Positions 26,355 to 36,220 are shown, counted from the stretch's first letter. The stretch is DNA of 64,000 nt from Dickeya lacustris (GCF_029635795.1 NZ_CP114280.1:1922001-1986000), one strand, 5' to 3'. A program made the numbers and translations. The notes: generated by a model not told the origin, from the letters alone.

Positions 26355-27656
26355 ATGCACAAGATCAAAGGCTTGCGCTGGTACATGATAGGTCTTGTGA
26401 CCGTCGGTACCGTTCTGGGCTACCTGACGCGTAACGCAATCGCTGCCGCCGCGCCCACATTGCAAGAGCAGCTTCATATCAGCACTCAGCAGTATTCCTA
26501 CATCATTGCGGCCTACTCCGCCTGTTACACGGTGATGCAGCCGGTAGCCGGTTACGTGCTGGATTTACTTGGCACCAAAGTGGGTTATGCCATGTTCGCC
26601 GTGTTGTGGGCTGTCTTCTGTGCCGCCACCGCGCTGGCGAACAGTTGGGGTGGCCTTGCTATCGCGCGTGGTGCGGTAGGGATGGCGGAAGCCGCGATGA
26701 TCCCGGCCGGCCTGAAAGCCACCAGCGAATGGTTCCCAGCCAAAGAGCGTTCTGTCGCCGTGGGTTACTTCAACGTCGGTTCCTCTATCGGTGGTATGTT
26801 GGCTCCGCCGCTGGTGGTGTGGGCGATTATGGCGCACAGCTGGCAGATGGCCTTTGTTATCACTGGCGTACTGAGCCTGATGTGGGCAATCGGCTGGTTA
26901 TATTTCTATAAACACCCGAAAGATCAGAAAAAACTGAGCAACGAAGAGCGTGACTACATTCTGAACGGCCAGGAAGCGCATCATCAGGTCGGCAATGCCA
27001 AGAAAATGTCTGCCTTACAGATCCTGCGTAACCGCCAGTTCTGGGGCATCGCGCTGCCGCGTTTTCTGGCAGAACCCGCCTGGGGCACATTTAATGCGTG
27101 GATCCCGCTGTTCATGTTTAAGGCATATGGCTTTAACCTGAAAGAAATCGCCATGTTCGCCTGGATGCCGATGCTGTTCGCTGACCTGGGCTGTATTGTC
27201 GGTGGTTATTTACCGATGCTGTTCCAGAAACACTTTAAAGTGAACCTGATTGTGTCGCGTAAAATGGTCGTCACCATGGGTGCGCTGCTGATGATTGGGC
27301 CGGGGACTATCGGCCTGTTCACCAGCCCTTATGTGGCTATCGCTCTGCTGTGTGTTGGTGGCTTCGCCCATCAGTCGCTGTCTGGCGCACTGATTACGCT
27401 CTCCTCTGACGTATTTGGTCGTAACGAAGTGGCAACGGCGAATGGCCTGACCGGTATGGCCGCCTGGACAGCGAGTACGCTGTTTGCGCTGGTTGTTGGT
27501 GCGCTGGCTGATACCATCGGCTTTAGCCCGCTGTTTGCGGTACTGGCTGTATTTGACGTACTGGGTGCTATCGTTATCTGGACGGTGCTGAAAAACCACT
27601 CCGCCAACGACGAAGACAGCAAACACGAAGAAATGAAAACCGTGCAGCAGCACTAA
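26355..27656 (+). CDS. exuT: ExuT, hexuronate:H+ symporter
   Basis: A 433-residue major-facilitator protein of the anion:cation symporter family with 12 membrane segments. It starts MHKIKGLRWYMIGLVTVGTV with GGAGAG upstream. Signature stretches are RNAIAAAAPTLQEQL, ARGAVGMAEAAMIPAGLKA and KATSEWFPAKERSVAVG. ExuT brings galacturonate and glucuronate across the inner membrane. An in-frame extension to 26139 is rejected because it would precede the ribosome-binding site. It is divergent from uxaCBA and followed by exuR. Confidence 0.94.
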   Translation: MHKIKGLRWYMIGLVTVGTVLGYLTRNAIAAAAPTLQEQLHISTQQYSYIIAAYSACYTVMQPVAGYVLDLLGTKVGYAMFAVLWAVFCAATALANSWGGLAIARGAVGMAEAAMIPAGLKATSEWFPAKERSVAVGYFNVGSSIGGMLAPPLVVWAIMAHSWQMAFVITGVLSLMWAIGWLYFYKHPKDQKKLSNEERDYILNGQEAHHQVGNAKKMSALQILRNRQFWGIALPRFLAEPAWGTFNAWIPLFMFKAYGFNLKEIAMFAWMPMLFADLGCIVGGYLPMLFQKHFKVNLIVSRKMVVTMGALLMIGPGTIGLFTSPYVAIALLCVGGFAHQSLSGALITLSSDVFGRNEVATANGLTGMAAWTASTLFALVVGALADTIGFSPLFAVLAVFDVLGAIVIWTVLKNHSANDEDSKHEEMKTVQQH

Positions 27657-28073
27657 GCCGCACGCGAGAAAGGTACGCGCCAGCGTATTCTGATACGACA
27701 AATTTCTGCTTCACCCTGTTCATCCGGTATCATGGGGTACCGGATGAACACACTCTCCCAGATGTTATACCGAAAATCATGTGCGTTGCAGGAAGGAAGA
27801 CGGTGACATCCCGCCGACAGCCTTTTATCCTGAAGGTCGCCGTTAGCTGGCGTATGCGCTGTTTTCTCTCATGCGACGGCGATAACCAGGCAGCACACCG
27901 CAATATTCGGCGTTAACTGTGACAAGCATGCGGGTTACAACACACGGCAAGTGGTATAACAACTCTGTTCCAGAGGTATCATCTGCATTTTAACGAGATA
28001 ATCTAACGAGATGAGATAGTTGCTGTGACGCACATGGCCTCAGGGAGCGTCCGCTATCTTAAGAGCAGGCACC
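27657..28073. other. exuT-exuR intergenic region with a 13-bp hairpin
   Basis: No gene is seen in 417 bp. tgttcatccggta (27717-27729) and its exact complement (27738-27750) form a strong hairpin with an 8-base loop but no T run. A 13-bp direct duplication, taacgagataatc/taacgagatgaga, lies at 27991-28016, just before exuR. Confidence 0.6.
27717..27750 (+). terminator. Strong hairpin after exuT
   Basis: A perfect 13-bp stem, 61 bp past the exuT stop, with no following T run. It may stabilise the 3' end or terminate with help of Rho. Confidence 0.45.
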
Positions 28074-28853
28074 ATGGCACTGACAGAATCCAGACGGCTC
28101 TACCAGCAGTTAGCCGCAGAATTGAAAAAACGAATTGAGGGCGGCGTTTATCCGGTGGGTGATAAATTACCGGCTGAACGTAATATTTCCGAAGAGATGA
28201 ATGTCAGCCGTACCGTGGTACGCGAAGCCATCATCATGCTGGAAGTGGAAGGTTATGTGGAGGTGCGCAAAGGGTCGGGCATCCATGTTATTTCCAACCA
28301 ACAGCGCCAGTTGCTGGCCGTCAACGGCAGCGATGCCGACTTCCTGACCGCCGGGCCGTTTGAATTATTGCAGGCGCGCCAGTTGATAGAGAGCAATATC
28401 GCCGAATTCGCGGCGACGCAGGTGACGCGGCAAGACATCGTTCAATTGATGGACATTCAGGAAAATGCCCGTCAGGAAGACCGCTTTCGTGATTCTGAAT
28501 GGGATCTGAAATTCCATGTCCAGGTTGCTCTGGCGACACAGAACTCGGCGATGGCCACCATCGTAGAAAAAATGTGGAGCCAGCGCATCCATAATCCTTA
28601 CTGGCGTAAATTACATGAGCACATCGATGACAAGTCGATAGAGAGCTGGTGCGAAGACCATGACCAGATTCTGAAGGCGTTAATTCGTAAAGACCCTTAC
28701 GCTGCCAAACTGGCAATGTGGCAACACCTGGAAAACACCAAGCAGATGCTGTTTCGCGCCACAACCGATGATTTCGAATTTAATGTTGACCGCTACATGT
28801 TTGCGGAAAATCCGGTGGTTCATCTCGAACAACTCGCCAATAATAAATCCTGA
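28074..28853 (+). CDS. exuR: ExuR, hexuronate-responsive GntR repressor
   Basis: A 259-residue GntR/FadR-type regulator. The winged HTH (about 8-75) includes [20 protein letters not shown] and the wing VRKGSGIHV. The C-terminal all-helical FCD domain binds the ligand, with Asp/His metal-site residues in [14 protein letters not shown] and [13 protein letters not shown]. ExuR represses exuT and uxaCBA until galacturonate or tagaturonate is present. It follows exuT on the same strand after 417 bp, so it probably has its own promoter. Confidence 0.93.
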   Translation: MALTESRRLYQQLAAELKKRIEGGVYPVGDKLPAERNISEEMNVSRTVVREAIIMLEVEGYVEVRKGSGIHVISNQQRQLLAVNGSDADFLTAGPFELLQARQLIESNIAEFAATQVTRQDIVQLMDIQENARQEDRFRDSEWDLKFHVQVALATQNSAMATIVEKMWSQRIHNPYWRKLHEHIDDKSIESWCEDHDQILKALIRKDPYAAKLAMWQHLENTKQMLFRATTDDFEFNVDRYMFAENPVVHLEQLANNKS

Positions 28854-29384
28854 TAATCTCTGTGTGATAACCCGCTTTGCCTCCGTCTTTCGGAGGCAAA
28901 TAACGTGATTCAACGTCGAGTTCTGTCAGAAAGTGTAAAATATGACAGAAATCACAATCCATCCTAAAAAAACAGGTCGTTATACGTTTTTAGAACGTGG
29001 TATTTTCCTATCTCGCCTGCGGTGCTTTTGTTACAGTTAGAACACTTTTTTTACGTTTAACTGCACGCAACGCGTTCTGTCGGATGAAATAGCCAAAAAT
29101 CGACGTTTGATGGCAGGAAAAAGACGTTGTAAAGCCGCGTATTTTCATCAGACTGATACCCTGAATTCACCTTCAGGCAGCAGGTTGACCGCATGACATG
29201 GCCGGTTTGCCCGATGAGTGCATCATTTCATCGTATACACCCATGACAACGGATGCGCGTGAAGGAATACGCACCTAAAAATAGCGATAACCGCTCGGCT
29301 CATCAGGTTTGGCCACCTTGCTCCAACCGGGTGCCAGCGGGCTCTTAGCACAGTACCTCCAACGCTGCAGTACAGGAACACCAG
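28854..29384. other. exuR-yqjA intergenic region
   Basis: 531 bp without a supported gene. The hairpin tttgcctccg/cggaggcaaa (28876-28900) follows exuR and may end its transcript. The yqjA promoter should lie in the right half. Nothing else stands out. Confidence 0.55.
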
Positions 29385-30059
29385 ATGGATATAATGAAAG
29401 AACTTTTGTATGCGCTCTGGCACCAAAACTTTGATGTCCTCGCCGATCCCAAACTGGTGGGCCTGATTTACATTTCTTTGTTTTTAATCCTGTTTCTTGA
29501 AAACGGCCTGCTGCCCGCCGCTTTTCTACCCGGCGACAGCCTGCTCATTCTGGTGGGGGTACTGATAACCAAAGGCACCATGAGTTATCCTCTGACTATC
29601 GTACTACTGACCACAGCCGCCAGCCTTGGCTGTTGGGCCAGTTACCTGCAAGGCAAGTGGCTTGGCAACACCCGTACGGTGCAAAGCTGGCTATCACACC
29701 TTCCCTCTCACTACCACCAGCGGGCACATCAGTTGTTCCATCGTCATGGTTTGTCGGCTCTTTTGATTGGCCGCTTTCTGGCGTTTATCCGTACGCTGCT
29801 CCCGACGATTGCCGGACTTTCCGGGCTCGACAATACGCGTTTTCAATTCTTCAATTGGATGAGCGGTTTTCTCTGGGTCATCATTCTGGTCTCCTTTGGC
29901 TTTGGGCTGGGCAGTTCGCCGCTGTTTCTGCAATACGAAGACAAACTGATGTCTTGCCTGATGCTGTTGCCGCTGGTGCTGCTGTGCATCGGCCTGGTAG
30001 GGTCGTTGTGGGTGCTATGGCGCAAAAAACACGCCGCAGCGGGAAAGGGAATAAAATAA
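29385..30059 (+). CDS. yqjA: YqjA, DedA-family membrane protein
   Basis: A 224-residue DedA-family protein with about five membrane segments and the conserved LENGLLPAAFLPGDSLLILVG and HGLSALLIGRFLAFIRTLLP motifs (E and two R in the re-entrant regions). In E. coli, YqjA and YghB are osmosensing, proton-dependent proteins needed for cell division and alkaline tolerance, and are now linked to lipid-carrier flipping in the DedA superfamily. MDIM precedes the E. coli-like start. A start at 29394 (MKELLYALW) is possible. It overlaps mzrA, as in E. coli. Confidence 0.9.
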   Translation: MDIMKELLYALWHQNFDVLADPKLVGLIYISLFLILFLENGLLPAAFLPGDSLLILVGVLITKGTMSYPLTIVLLTTAASLGCWASYLQGKWLGNTRTVQSWLSHLPSHYHQRAHQLFHRHGLSALLIGRFLAFIRTLLPTIAGLSGLDNTRFQFFNWMSGFLWVIILVSFGFGLGSSPLFLQYEDKLMSCLMLLPLVLLCIGLVGSLWVLWRKKHAAAGKGIK

Positions 30060-30406
30060 TGCCCTTTGCCCGGATGCTACGACCACTCTGGCGGTTGCTG
30101 GTGTTGTTACTGCCGCTGGCGGCCCTGCTCACCACCTCTTCACAGCATTTGCCCGACGAAGTGATGCTACACATCACGGCTCGTCATCAGGGAACGCCGC
30201 TGCCGGATGGCTTCTACATTTATCAGCGGCTCAACGAGCACGGCATCGCGATTAAAAGCATTACGCCGGAGCATGACAGCATTATTGTACGTCTCTCGTC
30301 ACCCGAGCAAAGCGGCGCAGCGCGGGAAGTATTGCGCATAGCGCTGCCGCAGGCTCTGGTGATTGCACAGCGAATCAATCCCGCCTTACCGGAAGGCCAA
30401 AGCTAG
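30059..30406 (+). CDS. mzrA: MzrA, EnvZ-modulating membrane protein
   Basis: A 115-residue protein beginning MPFARMLRPLWRLLVLLLP: one N-terminal membrane segment, then a small periplasmic domain (DGFYIYQRLNEHGIAIKSIT). The ATG at 30059 shares its first base with the yqjA stop, so the pair is translationally coupled as in E. coli. MzrA binds the sensor EnvZ and links Cpx stress to the EnvZ/OmpR regulon. It is shorter than E. coli MzrA (127). Confidence 0.85.
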   Translation: MPFARMLRPLWRLLVLLLPLAALLTTSSQHLPDEVMLHITARHQGTPLPDGFYIYQRLNEHGIAIKSITPEHDSIIVRLSSPEQSGAAREVLRIALPQALVIAQRINPALPEGQS

Positions 30407-30706
30407 CGCCGCTCCTCTGCCACTTATTGAATATGACGTATCGCTAAAGAATGGATTTTAGGTCTTTTCCATCGTTCATGCCTATTCACCGGGCTGTTGC
30501 GCTAGCCGTTTTGGTGTCAGGTTAGCCAGACGGTCAATTTTTCTGACAGAAAACAACAATTTTACTTGCTGTCATCCAGTCGGTTTCCTCTCTAGTATGC
30601 CTCTCATCGGCGACGCGCTTTGCGTCACACACACACTTTCAAACAGCACGCCGGATGCGCTTTTATCGATGTTGCGCCGGCCATGAACATACAACTGGAG
30701 AGATCG

Positions 30707-31102
30707 ATGAAAAGTTTTGAAAATGCACTGTTGATGATTGCCCGTATCCTGTTACCGATCCTGTTCATCGTTGCCGGTTACGGCAAACTGGGCGCATCTT
30801 ATGCGGCAACCCAGCAATATATGCAGGCAATGGGCGTTCCCGGTGCATTACTGCCGCTGACTATCTTGCTGGAACTGGGCGGTGGTCTGGCTGTGCTGTT
30901 TGGTTTCCTGACTCGTACCACTGCTATCATCACCGCCGTGTTTACCCTGTTAACGGCGTTTATTTTCCACAGTGACTTTGCTCAGGGCGCTAACCAGCTG
31001 ATGTTCATGAAAAACTTGTCTATCGCGGGTGGTTATGTGCTGCTGTTTGTGACCGGGCCTGGCGCATTTAGCCTCGACCGCCTGCTGAATAAAAAGTGGT
31101 AA
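30707..31102 (+). CDS. yqjF: YqjF, DoxX-family membrane protein
   Basis: A 131-residue DoxX/SURF4-type protein with four membrane segments, starting MKSFENALLMIARILLPI behind CTGGAG. Typical parts are FIVAGYGKLGA and the TRTTAIITAVFTLLTAF loop. It precedes yqjG, a glutathionyl-hydroquinone reductase, in an arrangement common in enterics. E. coli yqjF responds to aromatic nitro compounds through YhaJ, whose gene lies just downstream here. An upstream in-frame start at 30620 has no family match. Confidence 0.88.
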   Translation: MKSFENALLMIARILLPILFIVAGYGKLGASYAATQQYMQAMGVPGALLPLTILLELGGGLAVLFGFLTRTTAIITAVFTLLTAFIFHSDFAQGANQLMFMKNLSIAGGYVLLFVTGPGAFSLDRLLNKKW

Positions 31103-31188
31103 TCACCGTCTGTCATCGACATGACACAGCCTGATAATCTTATGGCGGCCATTGGCCGCCATCGTCATTTTGCAGAGGAGAGCGCGCA

Positions 31189-32172
31189 ATGGGATTGTTA
31201 GTTGACGGCGTATGGCATGATACCTGGTACGAAACCCAATCGTCAGGCGGCCATTTCAGGCGGCCACAGACATTTTTTCGCCACTGGGTCACACGCGATG
31301 GCGAACCCGGCCCGACGGGCAGTGGCGGCTTTAAGGCCGAACCCGGCCGTTATCACCTCTACGTCTCATTGGCGTGCCCCTGGGCGCATCGCACATTATT
31401 GCTGCGAAAACTCAAAGGGCTGGAGCAGCACATCGGCGTCTGTGTTGTACATCCCTTGATGCTTAATCAAGGCTGGACTTTTGCAAACGACTTTCCACAC
31501 ACCACCGGCGATACGCTCTACCAGCACGAATATCTTTATCAGTTGTACTTGCAGGCCAAAGCCGATTACAGCGGACGCGTTACCGTCCCCGTACTGTGGG
31601 ATACCCACCAGCACACCATTGTCAGCAACGAATCCGCCGATATTATCCGCATGTTTAACAGCGCGTTTGATGAATGTGGCGCCGCCCCTGGCGACTATTA
31701 CCCGCCCGCGCTGACCACACAGATAAATGAACTCAACGCCTGGATTTACCACCAGTTCAACAACGGGGTGTATAAAGCAGGTTTTGCCACCAGCCAGCAG
31801 GCGTATGACGACGCGGTCAGCCAGGTATTTCAGGCGCTCGATCGCCTTGAGACATTGCTTGGTGAACATCGCTATCTGACCGGAGATAGCTTAACTGAAG
31901 CGGACATCCGACTGTGGACGACGTTGATCCGTTTTGATCCTGTCTACCACACGCACTTCAAATGTGATAAACGCCGCCTCACTGACTACCCTCATCTCTA
32001 CGGCTATCTGCGTGAGATTTATCAAATGCCAGGCATCGCGGATACCGTCGATATGGATAACATTCGCCATCATTACTATCGCAGCCATGCCACGCTCAAC
32101 CCACAGGGTATTATCTCCGTCGGGCCAGAGATTGATTTAACTGCGCCGCATGGCCGCGACAAGCGCGGCTAA
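31189..32172 (+). CDS. yqjG: YqjG, glutathionyl-hydroquinone reductase
   Basis: A 327-residue Xi-class glutathione transferase. The catalytic Cys63 is in ACPWAHR, followed by the thioredoxin-like domain and a helical C-terminal domain with TEADIRLWTTLIRFDPVY and PHLYGYLREIYQMPG. The enzyme removes glutathione from glutathionyl-hydroquinones, giving hydroquinone. Length matches E. coli YqjG (328). It lies 86 bp after yqjF and likely forms an operon with it. The stop is followed by a short 15-bp tandem array. Confidence 0.93.
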   Translation: MGLLVDGVWHDTWYETQSSGGHFRRPQTFFRHWVTRDGEPGPTGSGGFKAEPGRYHLYVSLACPWAHRTLLLRKLKGLEQHIGVCVVHPLMLNQGWTFANDFPHTTGDTLYQHEYLYQLYLQAKADYSGRVTVPVLWDTHQHTIVSNESADIIRMFNSAFDECGAAPGDYYPPALTTQINELNAWIYHQFNNGVYKAGFATSQQAYDDAVSQVFQALDRLETLLGEHRYLTGDSLTEADIRLWTTLIRFDPVYHTHFKCDKRRLTDYPHLYGYLREIYQMPGIADTVDMDNIRHHYYRSHATLNPQGIISVGPEIDLTAPHGRDKRG

Positions 32173-32210
32173 GAGATGTCGCTTAACGCCTTGCGCCTCA
32201 TCATCTGAGC

Positions 32211-32257
32211 ACCGCTTATCACACTACCGGTTATCACACTCATGCCGGTTATCGTGG
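32211..32257. repeat. 15-bp tandem array after yqjG
   Basis: accgcttatcacact (32211-32225) and accggttatcacact (32226-32240) are followed by a decayed third copy (gccggttatcgtggt). Confidence 0.8.
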
Positions 32258-32282
32258 TGCTCCGACGGTGCGGCGTTTGCCA

Positions 32283-33179
32283 TCATGATGCGTTAAAAAT
32301 GCGGGGGATTTCGCGCAAGAACCAGGCTTTAGCTTCACCCATACTGTCACGTCGCCAGGCCATGATTATCTGCCCTTCCAGAATATTTTCCGGGCTGACC
32401 ACCCGTAACCGGCCTTCAGCAATATCCTTAGCCACCATATCATAAGGCATAGTGGCTACACCGAGCCCGGCCAACAACGCCCGGCGTTTATCATCCAGCG
32501 AGCTGACGGTAAGCCGTGGCTGCTTGTCGAGTAGCTGCACAGTAAGCACAGGCCGTTCGCGCGCGGTGTCAGCAATTGCAATGCCGCGATATTTAACACG
32601 GCTCACTTCTGATAAGGGTTCGGGCTCGTCATGAATGGGATGATCCGGGCTTGCGACATAAACGTTTTTGATAGTGTAAAGCTTGCGGGTATTAATTTCA
32701 GATGACGATCGAAAATGCATATCCGGGGCAATCACGATATCCGCTTTCCCCTGCTCCAGCCGCTCCCAGGCACCCGCCAGCACTTCCGTCAATAAAGACA
32801 CCTGCGTATTGGCTTTCAGCGACAACTTATCGAGCAGCGGAAAAATACGATCAATGGGAACCAACGCCTCCAGCACGATGGTCAGATGCGTTTCCCACCC
32901 TCTCGCCAGCGCTTCGGCATCCGTTGTCAATTTATCTGCGGCTTCCAGCAGGATGCGTCCCCGCTCCAGCAGCATGCGCCCCACGTTGGTAAACTTCGTA
33001 CGATGCCCTGAGCGGTCAAACAGCACCACGTCCAGCTCATCTTCCAGCTTTTGCATGGTATAACTCAGCGCAGAAGGCACACGCCCCAGCTCATCCGCTG
33101 CTGCCGCAAAACTTCCCCGTCGGTCAATCGCATCCATTACGCGTAATGCTTCCAGTGTTAATGCCCGTTCCTTTGCCAT
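32283..33179 (-). CDS. yhaJ: YhaJ, LysR-type regulator
   Basis: A 298-residue LysR protein. The HTH near the N-terminus reads RRGSFAAAADELGRVPSALSYTMQKLE. The effector domain includes VLEALVPIDRIFPLLDKL and ADIVIAPDMHF. It matches enteric YhaJ in length and in its place between yqjG and the divergent yhaK. YhaJ activates yqjF and is known to respond to nitroaromatic breakdown products and to affect virulence genes in pathogenic E. coli. Here it probably governs the yqjFG and/or yhaK genes. Confidence 0.9.
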   Translation of the reverse strand: MAKERALTLEALRVMDAIDRRGSFAAAADELGRVPSALSYTMQKLEDELDVVLFDRSGHRTKFTNVGRMLLERGRILLEAADKLTTDAEALARGWETHLTIVLEALVPIDRIFPLLDKLSLKANTQVSLLTEVLAGAWERLEQGKADIVIAPDMHFRSSSEINTRKLYTIKNVYVASPDHPIHDEPEPLSEVSRVKYRGIAIADTARERPVLTVQLLDKQPRLTVSSLDDKRRALLAGLGVATMPYDMVAKDIAEGRLRVVSPENILEGQIIMAWRRDSMGEAKAWFLREIPRIFNAS

Positions 33180-33287
33180 GTTTCACTCATTCAGGATTTT
33201 TGAACGTGCCGACCAGATTAACTGGCTAACAATCCATCGTCCAGACAATTACTATCGCGTTATCAATAATTCTCAGGATCGAATACC

Positions 33288-34019
33288 ATGATCATCAGTA
33301 GAGCAGCGAAACAATGCGGTCAGGCAGACTACGGCTGGCTACAGGCACGCTATACCTTTTCTTTCGGTCATTATTTCGATCCTGATTTATTGGGGTTTGC
33401 CTCGCTACGCGTCCTGAATCAGGAAGTGCTGGCTCCAGGAGCGGCTTTTCAACCAAGGACTTACCCGCGAGTGGATGTGCTGAATATCTTGCTGCAAGGG
33501 GAGGCCGAATACCGTGACAGTAATGGCAACCATATCAGAGCGAAAGCCGGTGACGCCTTACTGCTTGCCACGCAGCCTCATGTCAGCTACAGCGAGCACA
33601 ATCTCAGTGAAAATACCGCGTTAACGCGACTGCAATTATGGCTGGATGCCTGCCCCATGCGGGAAAATCAGTGCGTACAACGCGCCACTCTAACGGATGC
33701 GCCTTACCAGTTGCTGGCCGCACCGGAAGAAACGGAGTCCGGTCTTCATCTGCGTCAGCAGGTATGGATACATCATCTGAATCTGGCAGCACAGACGCAG
33801 CACACACTGACGCTACATGGCAGCCGTGCTTACCTGCAATCTATCTACGGCACGGTGCATATTCAGGGAAATGGTGAAACAGCCCACACCTCTACGCCTG
33901 AGAAACCCTGTTCAAACTTGCTTCATTGCGGCGATGGCGCATTTGTGAAGCAGGAAAATAGCCTGACGCTCAAGGCTGAAACCGCGACCCGGTTATTGTT
34001 GATAGACCTCGCCGCCTGA
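33288..34019 (+). CDS. yhaK: YhaK, pirin-like bicupin
   Basis: A 243-residue pirin-family protein. The first cupin shows RVDVLNILLQGEAEYRDSNGN and AGDALLLATQPHVSYSEHN. The second half has LHGSRAYLQSIYGTVHIQG. E. coli YhaK is a redox-sensitive, cytosolic bicupin induced by nitrosative stress. It is divergent from yhaJ across 108 bp. The usual N-terminal HF-motif metal ligands of pirin are only partly kept, as in YhaK. Confidence 0.88.
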   Translation: MIISRAAKQCGQADYGWLQARYTFSFGHYFDPDLLGFASLRVLNQEVLAPGAAFQPRTYPRVDVLNILLQGEAEYRDSNGNHIRAKAGDALLLATQPHVSYSEHNLSENTALTRLQLWLDACPMRENQCVQRATLTDAPYQLLAAPEETESGLHLRQQVWIHHLNLAAQTQHTLTLHGSRAYLQSIYGTVHIQGNGETAHTSTPEKPCSNLLHCGDGAFVKQENSLTLKAETATRLLLIDLAA

Positions 34020-34167
34020 GCCATACATCAGCCACCCCTATTCATGACATTCAGGCGTTATCCCGCTCCGGTTGCGCCTCGCCCCACGCCGATACCACAT
34101 TTCGGTGTTTTAATTTAGTCATGGTAAGATGAGGAAATTATCTCAACCTCGCCTCAGGGTTACTGCA

Positions 34168-34677
34168 ATGGATCCAACCAATCTGGACACTCTCCTTGCC
34201 CAGGCTGAACAGCTTTGCCAGCAACGTCATGTGCGCCTGACCCCACAGCGGCAGGAAGTGCTGCGTTTAATGGCACTGCAACATGGTGCCATCAGTGCGT
34301 ATGATTTACTGGATCTACTGCGTCTGTCAGAGCCACAAGCTAAACCCCCCACCGTTTACCGCGCACTGGATTTTCTTCTGGAACAAGGTTTTATCCACAA
34401 AGTCGAATCGACAAATAGCTATGTTCTTTGTCATCACTTTGAAGAGCATAGCCACACTTCGGCGCTGTTTATCTGTGACCGCTGTGGCCAAGTCACTGAG
34501 CGTCAAACGCAAGGTATTGAAGAAACATTGCAGCAACTAGCCAGACAGTCAGGATTTGCGTTGCGTCATAGCGTGGTGGAAGCACACGGTTTATGCGGCG
34601 AGTGTCAGAAAGTGGAGTCTTGTGAACATCGGGATAGTTGCAGCCATGACCACAGCATTGTGGTAAAAAAACGCTGA
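34168..34677 (+). CDS. zur: Zur, zinc uptake regulator
   Basis: A 169-residue Fur-family repressor (E. coli Zur 171). The winged helix includes LTPQRQEVLRLM and PPTVYRALDFLLEQGF. Zinc ligands are visible: the CDRCGQV pair, the CGEC pair, and His/Cys-rich segments (HHFEEHSH, CEHRDSCSHDHS). With Zn2+ it represses znuABC and related genes. The start at 34168 (MDPTNLDTLLAQAEQL) fits the family. An in-frame ATG at 34129 would add an extra 13 residues. Confidence 0.92.
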   Translation: MDPTNLDTLLAQAEQLCQQRHVRLTPQRQEVLRLMALQHGAISAYDLLDLLRLSEPQAKPPTVYRALDFLLEQGFIHKVESTNSYVLCHHFEEHSHTSALFICDRCGQVTERQTQGIEETLQQLARQSGFALRHSVVEAHGLCGECQKVESCEHRDSCSHDHSIVVKKR

Positions 34678-35132
34678 CTGCGCACGCCAGAGGCGGGTTG
34701 CAAGAAGGCTTGCTCAAGAGGACTGCTAATGTTGCGTGAGCCTACAGGCAGCTTGTAATACGAAGGCAAGCACGCCTATTTCCCCTGATACCGGAGTGTG
34801 AAGTGGCACAGCACTTCACACAACTCGTTGCACTATCAGGTTCTCTTTCACTTAGCTCTCTTTTCACCTGGCCTTCTTTTTACCTGGCTTTATTTGTCGT
34901 CTCTTGGATTTGTCGTCCTCTGGCGCGCGGTTTACCGTCGCGCTGTAGACTATGCTTGGTGATAGCCATCGGTGTTGATTGGTTTATGACTGAGGCTGAA
35001 TACCATCGCACGCCAGAGGGCGTTAGCGCCGATGGAATAAGCTCGACAGAGACAACCTACCCGCCAATGAAAGAGATACGGTTATTATTCACAAACACAT
35101 CTATTCATGAACACATCGCGGTAATGAGGGCA
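34678..35132. other. zur-lexA gap with short duplications and a hairpin
   Basis: 455 bp. A 10-bp perfect stem, gtgtgaagtg/cacttcacac, lies at 34796-34821. Two adjacent tandem duplications follow: (c)ttttcacctggc-type at 34858-34887 and atttgtcgtctcttgg/atttgtcgtcctctgg at 34892-34923. An open frame 34803-35201 begins at a GTG, overlaps the lexA end antisense and looks spurious. The yjbJ and dinF genes found here in E. coli are absent. Confidence 0.55.
34858..34923. repeat. Two adjacent 15/16-bp tandem duplications
   Basis: tctcttttcacctggc is followed by cttctttttacctggc. Next, atttgtcgtctcttgg (34892-34907) is followed by atttgtcgtcctctgg (34908-34923). Confidence 0.7.
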
Positions 35133-35744
35133 TTACCCCCAGTTACTATTACGGATGACCCCGACAGCCAGCCCTTCAATGGAGAACGCCTGCTCGCGTA
35201 AATCAACCACAATAGGTGAAAACTCTTTGTTTTCCGCCAGCAACTGCACCACGTTACCCTGTTTTTTCAGGCGCTTAACTGTCACTTCATCATCAATGCG
35301 CGCCACCACAACCTGCCCATTGTGCACATCTTGTGTTTTATGTACCGCCAGTAGGTCTCCATCCAGGATGCCTATGTCTTTCATTGACATACCGCTGACA
35401 CGCAGCAAAAAATCCGCACTGGGTTTAAACATGGCGGGGTCAACCTGATAGTGGCACTCAATATGCTGTTGCGCTAACAGCGGCTCACCGGCAGCCACGC
35501 GGCCAATCAGCGGCAACCCCAGATCTTCCTCTTCCATCAGTAGACGGATACCACGGGAAGCCCCGGTGACAATCTCAATCACGCCTTTACGCGCCAATGC
35601 TTTAAGATGCTCTTCAGCCGCATTCGGCGAACGAAAACCAAGCTGACTGGCAATCTCCGCCCGGGTCGGCGGCATACCACTTTGAGAGATATGATCGCGA
35701 ATCAGGTCATAAACCTGCTGTTGCCTGGTAGTTAATGTTTTCAT
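35133..35744 (-). CDS. lexA: LexA, SOS repressor
   Basis: A 203-residue repressor. The winged HTH reads [27 protein letters not shown]. The self-cleavage site Ala85-Gly86 lies in GRVAAGEPL. The catalytic Ser is in RVSGMSMKD (about residue 120) and the Lys in [10 protein letters not shown] (about 157). With active RecA it cleaves itself and derepresses DNA repair genes. The start at 35744 gives the family N-terminus [14 protein letters not shown]. Two LexA boxes upstream show autoregulation. Confidence 0.96.
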   Translation of the reverse strand: MKTLTTRQQQVYDLIRDHISQSGMPPTRAEIASQLGFRSPNAAEEHLKALARKGVIEIVTGASRGIRLLMEEEDLGLPLIGRVAAGEPLLAQQHIECHYQVDPAMFKPSADFLLRVSGMSMKDIGILDGDLLAVHKTQDVHNGQVVVARIDDEVTVKRLKKQGNVVQLLAENKEFSPIVVDLREQAFSIEGLAVGVIRNSNWG

Positions 35745-35752
35745 TCCGCCCC

Positions 35753-35789
35753 CTGTTTGTTTATACAGTTTCGCTGTGAGTATATACAG
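35753..35789. promoter_or_regulatory. Two LexA (SOS) boxes before lexA
   Basis: CTGTTTGTTTATACAG (35753-35768) and CTGTGAGTATATACAG (35774-35789) both fit CTGT-N8-ACAG. They are 21 bp apart, the same spacing as the E. coli lexA operators. Confidence 0.92.
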
Positions 35790-35854
35790 GGATACTGCCA
35801 ATGGGAACCGCGATATCGCCTATTGCGCGGAATTTTCCGCGCTTATGCAAGCCA

Positions 35855-36220
35855 TTACGCAAAACGGCTCCATAATAGCGACACCCAAACCACCGCAGCG
35901 AATAAGCAAGCGACCAAAACCGCAGCAGAACCGATGTCTTTTGCCCGCCCGGATAACTCGTGATACTCGAGGCCGACGCGATCGACCACCGCTTCAATCG
36001 CACTGTTCACCAGCTCAAACAGCACGATCAACACCACAGACCCTACCAACAACAACCGCTCCAGCGTGGAAACGGGCAATAGCCCTGCGACAATCACCGC
36101 CGCCAGCAACAATACAGACTCCTGACGAAATGCGGCTTCATGCTGCCACGCCTGCTTCAGACCTTGCAGGGAATACCCGGCAGCTTTGACAATGCGAGTC
36201 ATTCCTGTTGTCTTATTCAT
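35855..36220 (-). CDS. dgkA: DgkA, diacylglycerol kinase
   Basis: A 121-residue inner-membrane protein with three membrane helices, the usual size of the prokaryotic enzyme. Conserved parts are AWQHEAAFRQE and FELVNSAIEAVVDR with the catalytic Glu and the Mg-binding NSAIE segment. It phosphorylates diacylglycerol to phosphatidate, recycling lipid from membrane-derived oligosaccharide synthesis. It lies between lexA and the divergent plsB, as in E. coli. Confidence 0.94.
   Translation of the reverse strand: MNKTTGMTRIVKAAGYSLQGLKQAWQHEAAFRQESVLLLAAVIVAGLLPVSTLERLLLVGSVVLIVLFELVNSAIEAVVDRVGLEYHELSGRAKDIGSAAVLVACLFAAVVWVSLLWSRFA

Noticed and set aside
34803..35201. A 132-codon plus-strand frame between zur and lexA
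   Set aside because: It overlaps the lexA 3' end antisense, starts at GTG, covers two tandem duplications, and its sequence resembles no family.
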